A DNA stretch of 8,734 nt, from the NCBI GenBank assembly GCA_943328365.2, contig CALPZT020000041.1, positions 1 to 8,734 on the forward strand, read 5' to 3'. The translations under genes were made by a program, and so were the position numbers. Positions 1-6,467 of this stretch are shown here, in pieces (positions within the stretch are counted from its first letter, which is position 1; every line of letters begins with the position of its first letter). Under the pieces are notes generated by a model that was given only the letters and a program-made list of their open reading frames with translations, was not told the DNA's origin and ran no database searches. The DNA comes from Bifidobacterium breve. Its GTDB lineage: Bacteria > Actinomycetota > Actinomycetes > S36-B12.

Positions 1-212
1 AGCACGACCAATGCCCGTGCGTAGGCGCCGGCGGAAACGCTCGGTGCGCCCGACTCCATTCGATGCCATGTCATCCGGGAGACCCCGGCCGACTGAGCGG
101 CCGATGTGGAGGACACGCTCAATGCCGCGCGTGCCTCCCGAAGTTGCGAGCCCAGCGCCCGGAGCCATCGGGCGTCCGCACGGTCTTCCTCGCCCTGAGT
201 CGGACCCAGCAT
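1..212 (-). CDS. XRE-family helix-turn-helix transcriptional regulator (N-terminal part, cut by window edge)
   Basis: Reading the minus strand from the ATG at 212 gives 70 uninterrupted codons that run off the left edge. Residues about 19-68 match the XRE/Cro-type HTH pattern: LGSQLREARAAL (first helix), TSAAQSAGVSRMTWHRMESG (helix-turn-helix with the usual S-R-x-T-x-x-R-x-E-x-G spacing), then PSVSAGAYARAL. Such proteins bind DNA palindromes as dimers and often repress their own promoter. The start is supported by a consensus-like promoter whose -10 ends 7 nt before the ATG, implying a leaderless mRNA, and by the large palindrome that begins at the base next to the ATG. The C-terminal part is outside the window, so ligand or target genes cannot be named. 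The gene follows the PAS-AraC gene in the same direction but has its own promoter. I am confident of the HTH family, not of the role. Confidence 0.8.
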   Translation of the reverse strand, partial: MLGPTQGEEDRADARWLRALGSQLREARAALSVSSTSAAQSAGVSRMTWHRMESGAPSVSAGAYARALVV

Positions 213-258
213 GTATCTGATTATTGACAAAAGAACCGCAATGTCAAGAATCAGATAC
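213..258. repeat. 46-bp near-perfect palindrome: probable operator
   Basis: The arms 213-229 (GTATCTGATTATTGACA) and 242-258 (TGTCAAGAATCAGATAC) are inverted repeats matching at 16 of 17 positions, separated by 12 nt. The -35 and -10 of the XRE gene promoter lie inside the two arms, so a dimeric regulator bound here would block RNA polymerase. The adjacent XRE protein is the obvious candidate for autoregulation (inference). The arms are AT-rich and lack a GC stem or U-tract, so a transcription terminator is less likely, although an araC read-through transcript could fold here. Confidence 0.8.
220..247 (-). promoter_or_regulatory. Promoter of the XRE regulator gene (sigma70-like)
   Basis: On the minus strand there is a perfect -35 TTGACA (247 to 242), a 16-nt spacer and a -10 AATAAT (225 to 220). 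Seven nucleotides then lead to the ATG at 212, so transcription should start at or next to the A of the start codon. This is the best promoter match in the window and lies in a conspicuously AT-rich patch. Confidence 0.7.
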
Positions 259-281
259 GAAACACCACCCACGTGGACGGG

Positions 282-1013
282 CTAACCCCCTGATCTTTGC
301 GTCCGTGGTGCAGCAGTCCGATAGGCGCCAGGTGTCAGGCCGAGCACGAAGCGAAACTGCCGGGTGAACGAGCTCTGGTCGTAGAAGCCGCAGGCGGCCG
401 CGATCTCACCGAGCGTGGCGCCCGTCGTGGTGATGAGGTGGACGGCGTGCTCGAGCCGAAGGCGCTGGATGAGGCTTCTCGGCGGCAGGCCCAGGGTCCG
501 GCGGCACTGCCGCTCGAGCTGCACCGGGCTGAGATTCGCGATGCGCGCGAGATCGGCGACCCGCCATGGCCGGTCGACCTCGTGACGGATTGCTGCAATG
601 GCGGCGGCGAGACCGGCGTGCGCGCTCTGGAGCTGGGAGTTCAGATCGATCGACAGGGCGGCAAGCCCGATCACCTCATCTGCGTGCTCGATCGTCGACT
701 TGCTCGTCACGTACCACCCGAGGGAGCCATCGGCTCGCACGATGAGCTCGAGATGCGAGGAGAGCGGACGTCCGGACGTTAGTACGGATTCATCTTGACT
801 TGCGTACGACTGGGCGAGGTCACCCGCAAAGAGATCGTGCACGGTGGAGCCGATGATCGATGAAGGCTCGCGGCCCACCCGTAGGCCAAAGCCACTATTC
901 ACATAACAGTATCGCCCGTCGAGGCCCTTGAGCGAACCCATGAGCTGGGGCATGGCCTCGACGAGCTCGATGAACATCCGCCCTGCTGCGCTTTGTACTA
1001 ATTCGACACCCAC
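282..1013 (-). CDS. PAS domain-containing AraC-family transcriptional regulator, likely regulator of putA
   Basis: From the GTG at 1013 the protein has 243 residues. Residues about 15-125 form a PAS-type sensor domain (FIELVEAMPQLMGSLKGLDG, then RYCYVN and IIGSTVHDLF, ending with DGSLGWYVTSK). Residues about 140-235 form an AraC/XylS DNA-binding domain with two HTH motifs: WRVADLARIANLSPVQLERQ and LGEIAAACGFYDQSSFTRQF, followed by the family signature LGLTPGAYR. The PAS part presumably senses a small ligand, and the AraC part binds promoter DNA. The gene is divergent from putA with only about 32-53 bp between starts, which suggests it controls proline catabolism (inference from position). Start choice is uncertain. 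A TTG at 1031 would add six residues, and an ATG at 977 also keeps the whole PAS domain. GTG 1013 is preferred because a CATCAT -10-like hexamer lies 6 nt upstream. The gene ends with TAG at 282-284. Confidence 0.85.
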   Translation of the reverse strand: MGVELVQSAAGRMFIELVEAMPQLMGSLKGLDGRYCYVNSGFGLRVGREPSSIIGSTVHDLFAGDLAQSYASQDESVLTSGRPLSSHLELIVRADGSLGWYVTSKSTIEHADEVIGLAALSIDLNSQLQSAHAGLAAAIAAIRHEVDRPWRVADLARIANLSPVQLERQCRRTLGLPPRSLIQRLRLEHAVHLITTTGATLGEIAAACGFYDQSSFTRQFRFVLGLTPGAYRTAAPRTQRSGG

Positions 1014-1045
1014 GCCGCCATGATGGCACAAGACGCAACGGCAGC
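1014..1045. promoter_or_regulatory. Divergent promoter region between PAS-AraC gene and putA
   Basis: The gap between the two opposing starts is about 32 bp (53 bp if putA begins at 1067). Overlapping -10-like hexamers can be read in both directions: CATGAT on plus (1019-1024) toward putA and CATCAT on minus (1025-1020) toward the regulator. No convincing -35 or Shine-Dalgarno sequence is visible, as would be expected for an activator-dependent promoter. The position makes shared regulation of both genes likely, but the hexamer assignments are weak. Confidence 0.35.
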
Positions 1046-4000
1046 ATGTGCGGTTTGGTTATCGGCATGACGATCCAGGACGCCGACACGACCCTTATCG
1101 ATGAAGCCGAAAGACGAGCAGCCCTCATCCTCGAGGCAGCGCAACCGACATCGCAGGAGTCCGCCCGAGCGGATCGCCTTGCGAGCCTGCTTGCCGACGA
1201 CGATGGCCGCGATCTCCTCCTCGACCTCACCGACCAGGTCATGCGAATCCATGGCCCAGCTCGGTCGGCGAAGCGGCTGCGTGAGCTGACGAGAGCCGGC
1301 GTTCCGGCATCGCTCGGCTGGTTCGACCGGCTCGGGCTCGCCACCCTGGGCAGCGTCGCCTCGCTCATCCCCCGGACGTCTCAGCGCCTCACGACCTGGC
1401 GCGTCGACAAGGACACGTCCGGCGTCATCCTCCCTGCCGACGACCCTGCCTTCGCCGAGTACCTGGCCCGGCGCAAGGCCGATGGCTTCCGGCTCAACGT
1501 GAACGTGCTCGGCGAGGCGATTCTCGGCGATGACGAGGCGCAGGAGCGCACCCGCCGCGTCGCCGAGCTGATCGGCCGGCCCGATGTCGACTACGTGAGC
1601 GTGAAGATCTCCGCCATCTGCGCAAACCTCGACGTGCTCGCATGGGATGACTCGCTGGCGCGGATCGAAGGGCAGCTCATCGGCCTCTACCGTGCCGCGC
1701 GCGACTCCGCGCCGCGCACCTTCGTCAACCTCGACATGGAGGAGTACCGCGACCTCGAGCTGAGCGTCGAAGCGTTCATGCGGGTGCTCGACCGCGATGA
1801 GTTCCGTGAACTCCCGGCCGGGATCGTGCTCCAGGCCTACATCCCCGATTCGCATGCGGCACTCGAGCGGCTGTGCCAGTGGGCGAACCGGCGGCGGGTA
1901 CAGGGCGGGGCCCCGACGAAGATCCGCATCGTCAAGGGAGCGAACCTCGCCAATGAGCGTGTCGAAGCCGAGGTGCACGACTGGCCGCTCGCAACGTATG
2001 CGTCGAAGCCGGACGTCGATGCGTCCTACAAGCTGATGATCGACAAGGCGCTTGAGCTCGGCGACCCTGAAGCCGTTCGCATCGGCATCGCCAGCCACAA
2101 CCTGTTCGAGGTCGGCTGGGCGCTCGCCCTGCGCGCTGCCCGTCCTGATGGCGATCGCATCGAGATCGAGATGCTCGAGGGCATGGCGCCACCTCAGGCG
2201 AGGGCCGTGCGCGATGCGGCGGGCAGCCTGCTGCTCTATGCGCCGGTCGTCGCCAAGTCAGATCGCGAGGCATCGATCGCCTATCTCTCGCGGCGCCTCG
2301 ACGAGAACGCCGCGCCGGAGAACTTCCTGCGCGCCCTGTTCGACATCACGCCGGGGTCGGCCACATGGCACGAACAGGCTGCGCTGTTCCGCGCTGCTGC
2401 GCGGGGTCGGCACTCGGTATCGACCGCGACAACGCGGCTTCAGGACAGAGGTCGACAGCAGCCTCCGTGTCCAAGCGACGGCAGCTTCTCGAACAGCCGC
2501 GACACCGACTTCACGATCGCCGCAAACCGGGCATGGGCGGTGCAGGTCGTCGAGCGCACGGCGATTCCCATGCCGGAGGTCATCACCGAGGCAACGGCAA
2601 TCGACCATCTCGTGGCCCGCGCATTGCGAGCGCAGGCCCAGTGGGCCGACACGAGTTGGGCCGAGCGACGCAGCGTGCTCGCTGCCATGGCCGATGCGAT
2701 GGAGGCCGCCCGCGGTGAAAGCCTTGCCATCATGGCTCGGACGACGGGCAAGACAATTCGCGAGGGCGACCCGGAGATATCCGAGGCGATCGACTTCGCC
2801 GCCTACGCGGCGCACCTGACCCTCGAGCACGAGCGGCTCGAGGCCGAGGGCGTCGCATGGGCGCCCCACAGGCTCATCGTCGTCGCCGGGCCCTGGAACT
2901 TCCCGTACGCGATCCCTGCGAGCGGTCTGGTCCACGCGGTCGCGGCCGGCTCAGCCGCAATCCTCAAGCCGGCACCGCAGGCTCGAGCGGTCGCGGCTGC
3001 GCTCGTCGCCCACTTGAAGTCGGCCGGAGTGCCCGATGGGCTCATCCAATTGGCGTGCACGCCTGACGATGCCACCGGCCGGCACCTCATCACGCATCCG
3101 GATGTCGACCTCGTCATGCTTACCGGCAGCTACGAGACGGCCGAGATGTTCAGCGAATGGCAGCCCGGCATCAGGCTGCTCGGTGAGACGAGCGGCAAGA
3201 ACTCGATGATCATCACCCAGGCCGCCGACATCGACCTCGCGATCAAGGACCTCGTCCGATCGGCGTTCGGTCATGCCGGCCAGAAATGCTCGGCCGCGAG
3301 CCTGGCCATCATCGAAGCGCCCATGTATGACGATCCCGCGTTCAAGGCGCGGCTCGCCGATGCGGTGCGGAGCCTGCGGGTCGGCGAGGCCCTCGACCCG
3401 GCGACGATGATGGGCCCGCTGGTCGAGGCCCCCGGCGAAAAACTGTTGCGGGGCTTGACCGTGCTGGAACCGGGCGAGGACTGGCTCGTGGAGCCGTTGT
3501 GCATCGACGAGGCTCGTCACATCTGGTCGCCGGGTGTCCGCACCGGGGTCAGGCCAGGTTCGTGGTTCCACCTGCACGAGTGCTTCGGACCGGTGCTCGG
3601 GCTCATGCGCGCCCCCGAGCTCGACACGGCGATCTCCTGGCAGAACGAGGTCGAGTACGGGCTCACCGGCGGCATACAGTCGCTTGACCCGGCCGAGATC
3701 GAGCGCTGGCTTGATCGGGTGCAGGTCGGCAATGCCTACGTCAATCGCCATATCACCGGGGCGGTCGTGCGCCGCCAGCCCTTCGGCGGCTGGAAGAAGT
3801 CATCGATCGGTGCCGGCAGCAAGCCCGGGGGTCCGGGCTATCTCCACTCGTATGGCACCTGGACGATGCGCCGCGCAACGATGGCACCTGTCGATGACCC
3901 GCAGGTCCGTCCGGCCTTCGAGCGAACGTGGCGCGAGATCTTCGCGATTGACCACGACCCGAGCGGCCTTCGGTCGGAAGCGAACGTCCTCCGCTACCGC

Positions 4001-4363
4001 CCACTCGGCCAGGTGATCATCCGGGTCGCGCGCGACGACGACCCTCAGTTGACTTGCGCACTTCTCGCTGCGCGGGTTGCCGGAGTCGGAGTTTCAGTGA
4101 GTTGCGTTCGCGATGAATCGGACGAGGCACTCGCTCATCGCCTGCACACCATGACGTCGTCCGGCGCCATCAGGCTACGACTTCTTGCGCCGGCATCGGA
4201 TGCGCTGTTCACGGCGGCCTTTGCCGCAGGGGTCGCTGTCGATCGGGCACCGGTGACGTCGCTGCCCGAGCTCGAACTGCGCCACTGGGTGCTCGAGCAG
4301 TCGGTGTCGCAGACGATGCACCGGCATGGTCGCATCCTGCGGCACCGGCCCGGTGCTTCGTGA
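1046..4363 (+). CDS. putA: Bifunctional proline dehydrogenase / L-glutamate gamma-semialdehyde dehydrogenase
   Basis: This 1105-residue fused enzyme oxidises proline to pyrroline-5-carboxylate (FAD) and then the semialdehyde to glutamate (NAD+), feeding electrons to the respiratory chain at the membrane surface. Residues about 90-450 are the PRODH barrel: K187 in VSVKISA, the FAD-site motif RIVKGANLANE (294-304), SHNLF near 350, and the substrate-binding arginine pair R416-R417 in YLSRRLDEN. Residues about 490-960 are the aldehyde dehydrogenase: Rossmann region VAGPWNFPYAIPASG, glutamate E714 in LLGETSGKN, and catalytic cysteine C748 in HAGQKCS. Residues about 965-1105 are a C-terminal domain ending in LEQSVSQTMHRHG, seen in long PutAs. 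There is no N-terminal ribbon-helix-helix, so this PutA is not a self-repressor like that of E. coli, and regulation probably comes from the divergent PAS-AraC protein. ATG 1067 (MTIQDADT) is an equally plausible start. No Shine-Dalgarno decides. All key residues are present. Confidence 0.96.
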   Translation: MCGLVIGMTIQDADTTLIDEAERRAALILEAAQPTSQESARADRLASLLADDDGRDLLLDLTDQVMRIHGPARSAKRLRELTRAGVPASLGWFDRLGLATLGSVASLIPRTSQRLTTWRVDKDTSGVILPADDPAFAEYLARRKADGFRLNVNVLGEAILGDDEAQERTRRVAELIGRPDVDYVSVKISAICANLDVLAWDDSLARIEGQLIGLYRAARDSAPRTFVNLDMEEYRDLELSVEAFMRVLDRDEFRELPAGIVLQAYIPDSHAALERLCQWANRRRVQGGAPTKIRIVKGANLANERVEAEVHDWPLATYASKPDVDASYKLMIDKALELGDPEAVRIGIASHNLFEVGWALALRAARPDGDRIEIEMLEGMAPPQARAVRDAAGSLLLYAPVVAKSDREASIAYLSRRLDENAAPENFLRALFDITPGSATWHEQAALFRAAARGRHSVSTATTRLQDRGRQQPPCPSDGSFSNSRDTDFTIAANRAWAVQVVERTAIPMPEVITEATAIDHLVARALRAQAQWADTSWAERRSVLAAMADAMEAARGESLAIMARTTGKTIREGDPEISEAIDFAAYAAHLTLEHERLEAEGVAWAPHRLIVVAGPWNFPYAIPASGLVHAVAAGSAAILKPAPQARAVAAALVAHLKSAGVPDGLIQLACTPDDATGRHLITHPDVDLVMLTGSYETAEMFSEWQPGIRLLGETSGKNSMIITQAADIDLAIKDLVRSAFGHAGQKCSAASLAIIEAPMYDDPAFKARLADAVRSLRVGEALDPATMMGPLVEAPGEKLLRGLTVLEPGEDWLVEPLCIDEARHIWSPGVRTGVRPGSWFHLHECFGPVLGLMRAPELDTAISWQNEVEYGLTGGIQSLDPAEIERWLDRVQVGNAYVNRHITGAVVRRQPFGGWKKSSIGAGSKPGGPGYLHSYGTWTMRRATMAPVDDPQVRPAFERTWREIFAIDHDPSGLRSEANVLRYRPLGQVIIRVARDDDPQLTCALLAARVAGVGVSVSCVRDESDEALAHRLHTMTSSGAIRLRLLAPASDALFTAAFAAGVAVDRAPVTSLPELELRHWVLEQSVSQTMHRHGRILRHRPGAS

Positions 4364-4366
4364 AGC
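4342..4366 (+). terminator. Paired inverted repeats at the 3' end of putA, possible terminator
   Basis: Two adjoining inverted repeats straddle the putA stop codon: GCACCGG-C-CCGGTGC (4342-4356) and GCTTC-GT-GAAGC (4355-4366). They are GC-rich, but the loops are very short and there is no T-run, so this would be an atypical, U-tract-less terminator. The first repeat is within coding sequence and may be chance. The convergent toxin gene ends 32 bp downstream, a place where a terminator would be useful. Confidence 0.25.
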
Positions 4367-4395
4367 GAGTGTCGAAACCGCAGCACATCTGATCG

Positions 4396-4878
4396 TTAGG
4401 GAATGACAGCCGCATCGCGAAAATCAAACACCGGCAATCCCAATCCGAATGGCTTGAGCGTGCACCAATGCGCGTCTCCGGTCAGAACCGGCAGTTCATG
4501 TTCAAGGGCGTATGCAAGACATGTGATGTCAGCCAGTGACAGTGATGAGACTCTGCCCGGTGCGATGCCGGCACTGCGCTGAGCATCACGGCTGAGCAAG
4601 TCGATGCGTTTGAGCTCGGGGAATCGCCGGACGAGCGGAAGTTCGACTGGCACCACGTGCACCCCGGCAGCAGTCAATGCCTGTTCAACCCGCGCGGGAT
4701 CCGCCCCCGACTTTTCCTTGAGTTTGTAAAGGACTTCACCGAAGTTGACCGCTGTGATCCGCGAGCGGGAGAGCACACTGATGAACGACTGGGCATCCTT
4801 GTCCCTGTCGACGACACCGATGAGCAATGATGCATCGACAACGAGAACGCCTAGCGGTCGCGATGATTTTCGTGCCAT
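4396..4878 (-). CDS. vapC: PIN-domain ribonuclease toxin (VapC-like) of a type II toxin-antitoxin pair
   Basis: The 160-residue protein has the full PIN-domain acidic set: D15 in VLVVDASLLIG, E48 in TAVNFGEVLYKL, D117 in SLSLADITCLAYAL and D135 in LPVLTGDAHW. These residues bind Mg2+/Mn2+ in the nuclease site, and family members cleave tRNA, rRNA or mRNA when freed from the antitoxin. The length is slightly above the usual 125-145. The ATG lies 2 nt after the stop of the upstream AbrB-type antitoxin frame (TAG-GG-ATG on the minus strand), so translation is probably coupled. The toxin reads as intact while its antitoxin frame is broken, which is odd because loss of antitoxin is normally lethal. 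It converges on putA with a 32-bp gap. The specific RNA target cannot be read from sequence. Confidence 0.9.
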   Translation of the reverse strand: MARKSSRPLGVLVVDASLLIGVVDRDKDAQSFISVLSRSRITAVNFGEVLYKLKEKSGADPARVEQALTAAGVHVVPVELPLVRRFPELKRIDLLSRDAQRSAGIAPGRVSSLSLADITCLAYALEHELPVLTGDAHWCTLKPFGLGLPVFDFRDAAVIP

Positions 4879-4880
4879 CC

Positions 4881-5167
4881 CTACGCCAAGCTTTGGTCGC
4901 CAGCTCGGTCGCTGAGCAGGTCGTCAACCAGGTTGACTTCGATGCCCATACGCGCCTTCCCGTCGGCGACCTCGTCTTGCAGGGCCAAGAGCAAGGCCAT
5001 CGGGTCCTCGAGGACGATGCGACCGCGCCCGTCAACCCGGGCGATCATGTGGCGTGCGCCGGGCGTTTTATGCCCGCTTCCTCGAGGAGCGCGGGTGGCA
5101 GGGTCGGTCGTCGCCGTTCATCAAGATGCACTCGGTAGGTCGTGAGGCCCGCCGTCGACTTTCCCAT
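4881..5167 (-). pseudogene. vapB: AbrB/SpoVT-type antitoxin (VapB-like), reading frame split by a one-base shift
   Basis: Two short minus-strand frames together make one antitoxin. The first starts at ATG 5167 and gives 40 residues ending at TGA 5047-5045. Its sequence TYRVHLDERRRPTLPPALLE followed by EAGIK is the start of an AbrB swapped-hairpin domain. The second starts at ATG 5048 and gives 55 residues: MIARVDGRGRIVLEDP, the rest of the AbrB domain, then a C-terminal tail (ADGKARMGIEVNLVDDLLSD) of the kind that wraps the toxin. One extra base in the AAAA run at 5069-5066 would fuse them into an ordinary 95-residue antitoxin, joined as GIK-TPGARH-MIARV. The TGA of the first frame and ATG of the second overlap as ATGA. 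The second frame stops 2 nt before the toxin start. The cause may be a sequencing error, a real mutation, ribosomal slippage, or translation as two peptides. The family call is solid; functionality is open. Confidence 0.8.
5045..5069 (-). other. Frame junction in the antitoxin: A4 run and ATGA stop-start overlap
   Basis: On the minus strand the first frame reads GGC-ATA-AAA-CGC. A lysyl-tRNA on AAA could slip back one base onto an identical AAA (5069-5067) and continue ACG-CCC-GGC-GCA-CGC-CAC-ATG, exactly in the frame of the second half. Independently, the first-frame TGA (5047-5045) overlaps the ATG (5048-5046), the standard arrangement for termination-reinitiation. The run lacks a canonical X-XXY-YYZ heptamer, so programmed slippage is only one possibility. 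Confidence 0.6.
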
Positions 5168-5174
5168 GTGCTCG

Positions 5175-5180
5175 ACGATA
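5175..5180 (-). promoter_or_regulatory. -10 box of the toxin-antitoxin operon
   Basis: TATCGT on the minus strand (5180 to 5175) fits the actinobacterial -10 pattern TAnnnT and is followed by 7 nt to the antitoxin ATG at 5167, implying a leaderless mRNA. No clear -35 is visible. A 9-bp direct repeat, CCCATGTGC, occurs at 5163-5171 and 5210-5218 around this promoter and might be a regulator contact site, but that is weak. Confidence 0.5.
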
Positions 5181-5237
5181 CGTCACGACGTGGGAATGTA
5201 GGAGAAGTGCCCATGTGCGGATTACGTGGGACGAATC

Positions 5238-5260
5238 ACTTCGGTGGGTGATAACGAAGT
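5238..5260 (-). terminator. Small inverted repeat downstream of the oxidoreductase gene
   Basis: ACTTCG (5238-5243) and CGAAGT (5255-5260) are a 6-bp inverted repeat with an 11-nt loop, about 30 nt after the stop codon of the minus-strand oxidoreductase gene. There is no T-run. It could be a weak terminator or chance. The rest of the 122-bp gap (5168-5289) holds only the toxin-antitoxin promoter. Confidence 0.2.
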
Positions 5261-5289
5261 ACGTGCCGGCCGACGAAGGAAACAGGACG

Positions 5290-6429
5290 CTATTTCGACC
5301 CCACCTGTTCGAGACCGACCCCGCGGCAGCCGTCAATGAGCGCCTCGAGGCCGAAGGCATCCGCGGGGCCGAGTGCCCCGGCGGATTCGGGCCGGGCGGT
5401 TGCGAGCTTCGCAGCAACCCAAGCGAGGAGGTCGGCCGTGAGCTCATAGGGAGTGGGGCCGTCCACCCGGGTCTCAGCGATGAGCGTGCCGGATTCATCG
5501 AAGGCTCGTGCGACGGCAATCGAGATGCCCCCGCTGCGCTGCTCGGCATCCGGCCCCTTTCCGGTGGGCCCTGAGGTGGCGCGCGTGGTGATGCCGGCGA
5601 GCAGTGAGCGGGCGCCGGGGATCGCGGTGATTGCGTTGACCACGGCCCCGGCGCGCGAGGCGGCCTTCGTGCGGCTGCCGGCCCAGCCGAGGTAGACGCC
5701 GACGTCGAGCAGCGCCGAATCGAGCCGGGGGAGCGCGAAGTGCTCGCTCCCGCCGACACTCAGGCCATCGAGGGGCCGGCCGTCGACGAAGAAGGACGAC
5801 GTCGACTTCGCTGCGCGCTCTGATTGCACTCGACCGTGGTGAAATGCGAACGATGGCGCGAACATGACGCCGGCAGAGCTCGCGCGCGTTCCGCTGCTCA
5901 TCGAGAACGCACCCTTGACGAAGTAGCCGATCTCCACGCGCACGGGCAGGGTTCCGTTCTCGCGAGCCTGCTTGATCGCGAGTGCGCCGGCGAGGTTGCC
6001 GGGCACGTAGTCGTAGCCGAAGGCGGTGAGGAGGTGAGCACCCCGCACGAGCGCCTGGCGGTGGTAGTCGGTGAACACCCGCTCGATGAACGGAGGCTCG
6101 CCCGTCGAATCGACGTAGGCGGCACCTGCGCGGATTGCAGCGCTGATGGCCGGGTCGCCGAGGGCGGTGAATGGCCCGACAGTGGAGACGAGCACATCGG
6201 ACGGGTCGGTGACGAGGGCGTGGACGGTTGCGGGCGTATCGACATCGGCCGCCTGCCATGTCACTGATGCCCCCGCCGGGCCAGCCGCGGCCAACTCGTC
6301 GGCGAGCTCGGCGAGCCGCGTGGCGGATCGTCCGGCGAGAACCGGCGAAAGCCCAGCTGCCACCATTGAATGCGCGGCAAGCCGGCCGGTGTAGCCGGTT
6401 GCACCGAAGAGGATCACTCGTGATGTCAT
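5290..6429 (-). CDS. Saccharopine dehydrogenase-like / trans-acting enoyl reductase family NAD(P)-dependent oxidoreductase
   Basis: From ATG 6429 the protein has 379 residues and opens with a Rossmann dinucleotide-binding motif, VILFGATGYTG (G9-A-T-G12-Y-T-G15), followed by LAGRSATRLAELADEL and DVLVSTVGPF. Next comes AAYVDSTGEPPFIERV, diagnostic for the saccharopine-dehydrogenase-like group that includes the mycobacterial trans-acting enoyl reductase. The C-terminal half (after about residue 150, GYDYVPGNLAGALA) is the family's substrate domain. The substrate is unknown, and members are usually annotated only as oxidoreductases; true saccharopine dehydrogenase activity (lysine metabolism) is unlikely. 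A GTG at 6450 would add seven residues, but it would reach past the -10 box TACCGT that lies 7 nt before ATG 6429, so the shorter form is chosen. It is divergent from the aminotransferase gene, and the two may be co-regulated. Confidence 0.87.
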   Translation of the reverse strand: MTSRVILFGATGYTGRLAAHSMVAAGLSPVLAGRSATRLAELADELAAAGPAGASVTWQAADVDTPATVHALVTDPSDVLVSTVGPFTALGDPAISAAIRAGAAYVDSTGEPPFIERVFTDYHRQALVRGAHLLTAFGYDYVPGNLAGALAIKQARENGTLPVRVEIGYFVKGAFSMSSGTRASSAGVMFAPSFAFHHGRVQSERAAKSTSSFFVDGRPLDGLSVGGSEHFALPRLDSALLDVGVYLGWAGSRTKAASRAGAVVNAITAIPGARSLLAGITTRATSGPTGKGPDAEQRSGGISIAVARAFDESGTLIAETRVDGPTPYELTADLLAWVAAKLATARPESAGALGPADAFGLEALIDGCRGVGLEQVGSK

Positions 6430-6467
6430 GCAGGCGACGGTACGCCACACATGACTACCCTGTCGGT
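6430..6467. promoter_or_regulatory. 38-bp bidirectional promoter between oxidoreductase and aminotransferase genes
   Basis: Both directions have a TAnnnT -10 box close to the start codon. On minus, TACCGT (6442 to 6437) lies 7 nt before ATG 6429, with a -35-like CCGACA (6466 to 6461) 18 nt upstream. On plus, TACCCT (6456-6461) lies 6 nt before GTG 6468. The minus -35 overlaps or abuts the plus -10, so polymerases for the two genes should compete. Both mRNAs would be leaderless. No Shine-Dalgarno is seen for either gene. Confidence 0.5.

Noticed and set aside
11..220. Plus-strand ORF of 69 residues at the left edge
   Set aside because: Arginine/proline-rich with no family resemblance. The opposite strand reads as a clear XRE HTH protein over the same bases.
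297..782. 161-residue plus-strand frame inside the PAS-AraC gene, downstream of the mirrored promoter
   Set aside because: The protein has no domain features, and the minus strand is strongly conserved AraC/PAS. If the mirrored promoter is active it would more likely give antisense RNA.
998..2098. Long (366-residue) open frame antisense to putA
   Set aside because: Typical high-GC shadow frame opposite a real gene. The composition is rich in R, E, V, G and L with no domain, while the plus strand encodes conserved PRODH motifs.
2951..3751. 266-residue open frame antisense to the aldehyde dehydrogenase part of putA
   Set aside because: It mirrors putA codons, shows no recognisable motifs and has no promoter.
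5495..6448. 317-residue minus-strand frame overlapping the oxidoreductase gene
   Set aside because: Very arginine-rich out-of-frame translation. The other frame has the Rossmann motif and family signatures.
6228..6467. Upstream extension of the aminotransferase frame by 80 codons
   Set aside because: It overlaps the start of the opposing gene and has arginine-rich sequence unlike family members. The promoter evidence places the start at 6468.
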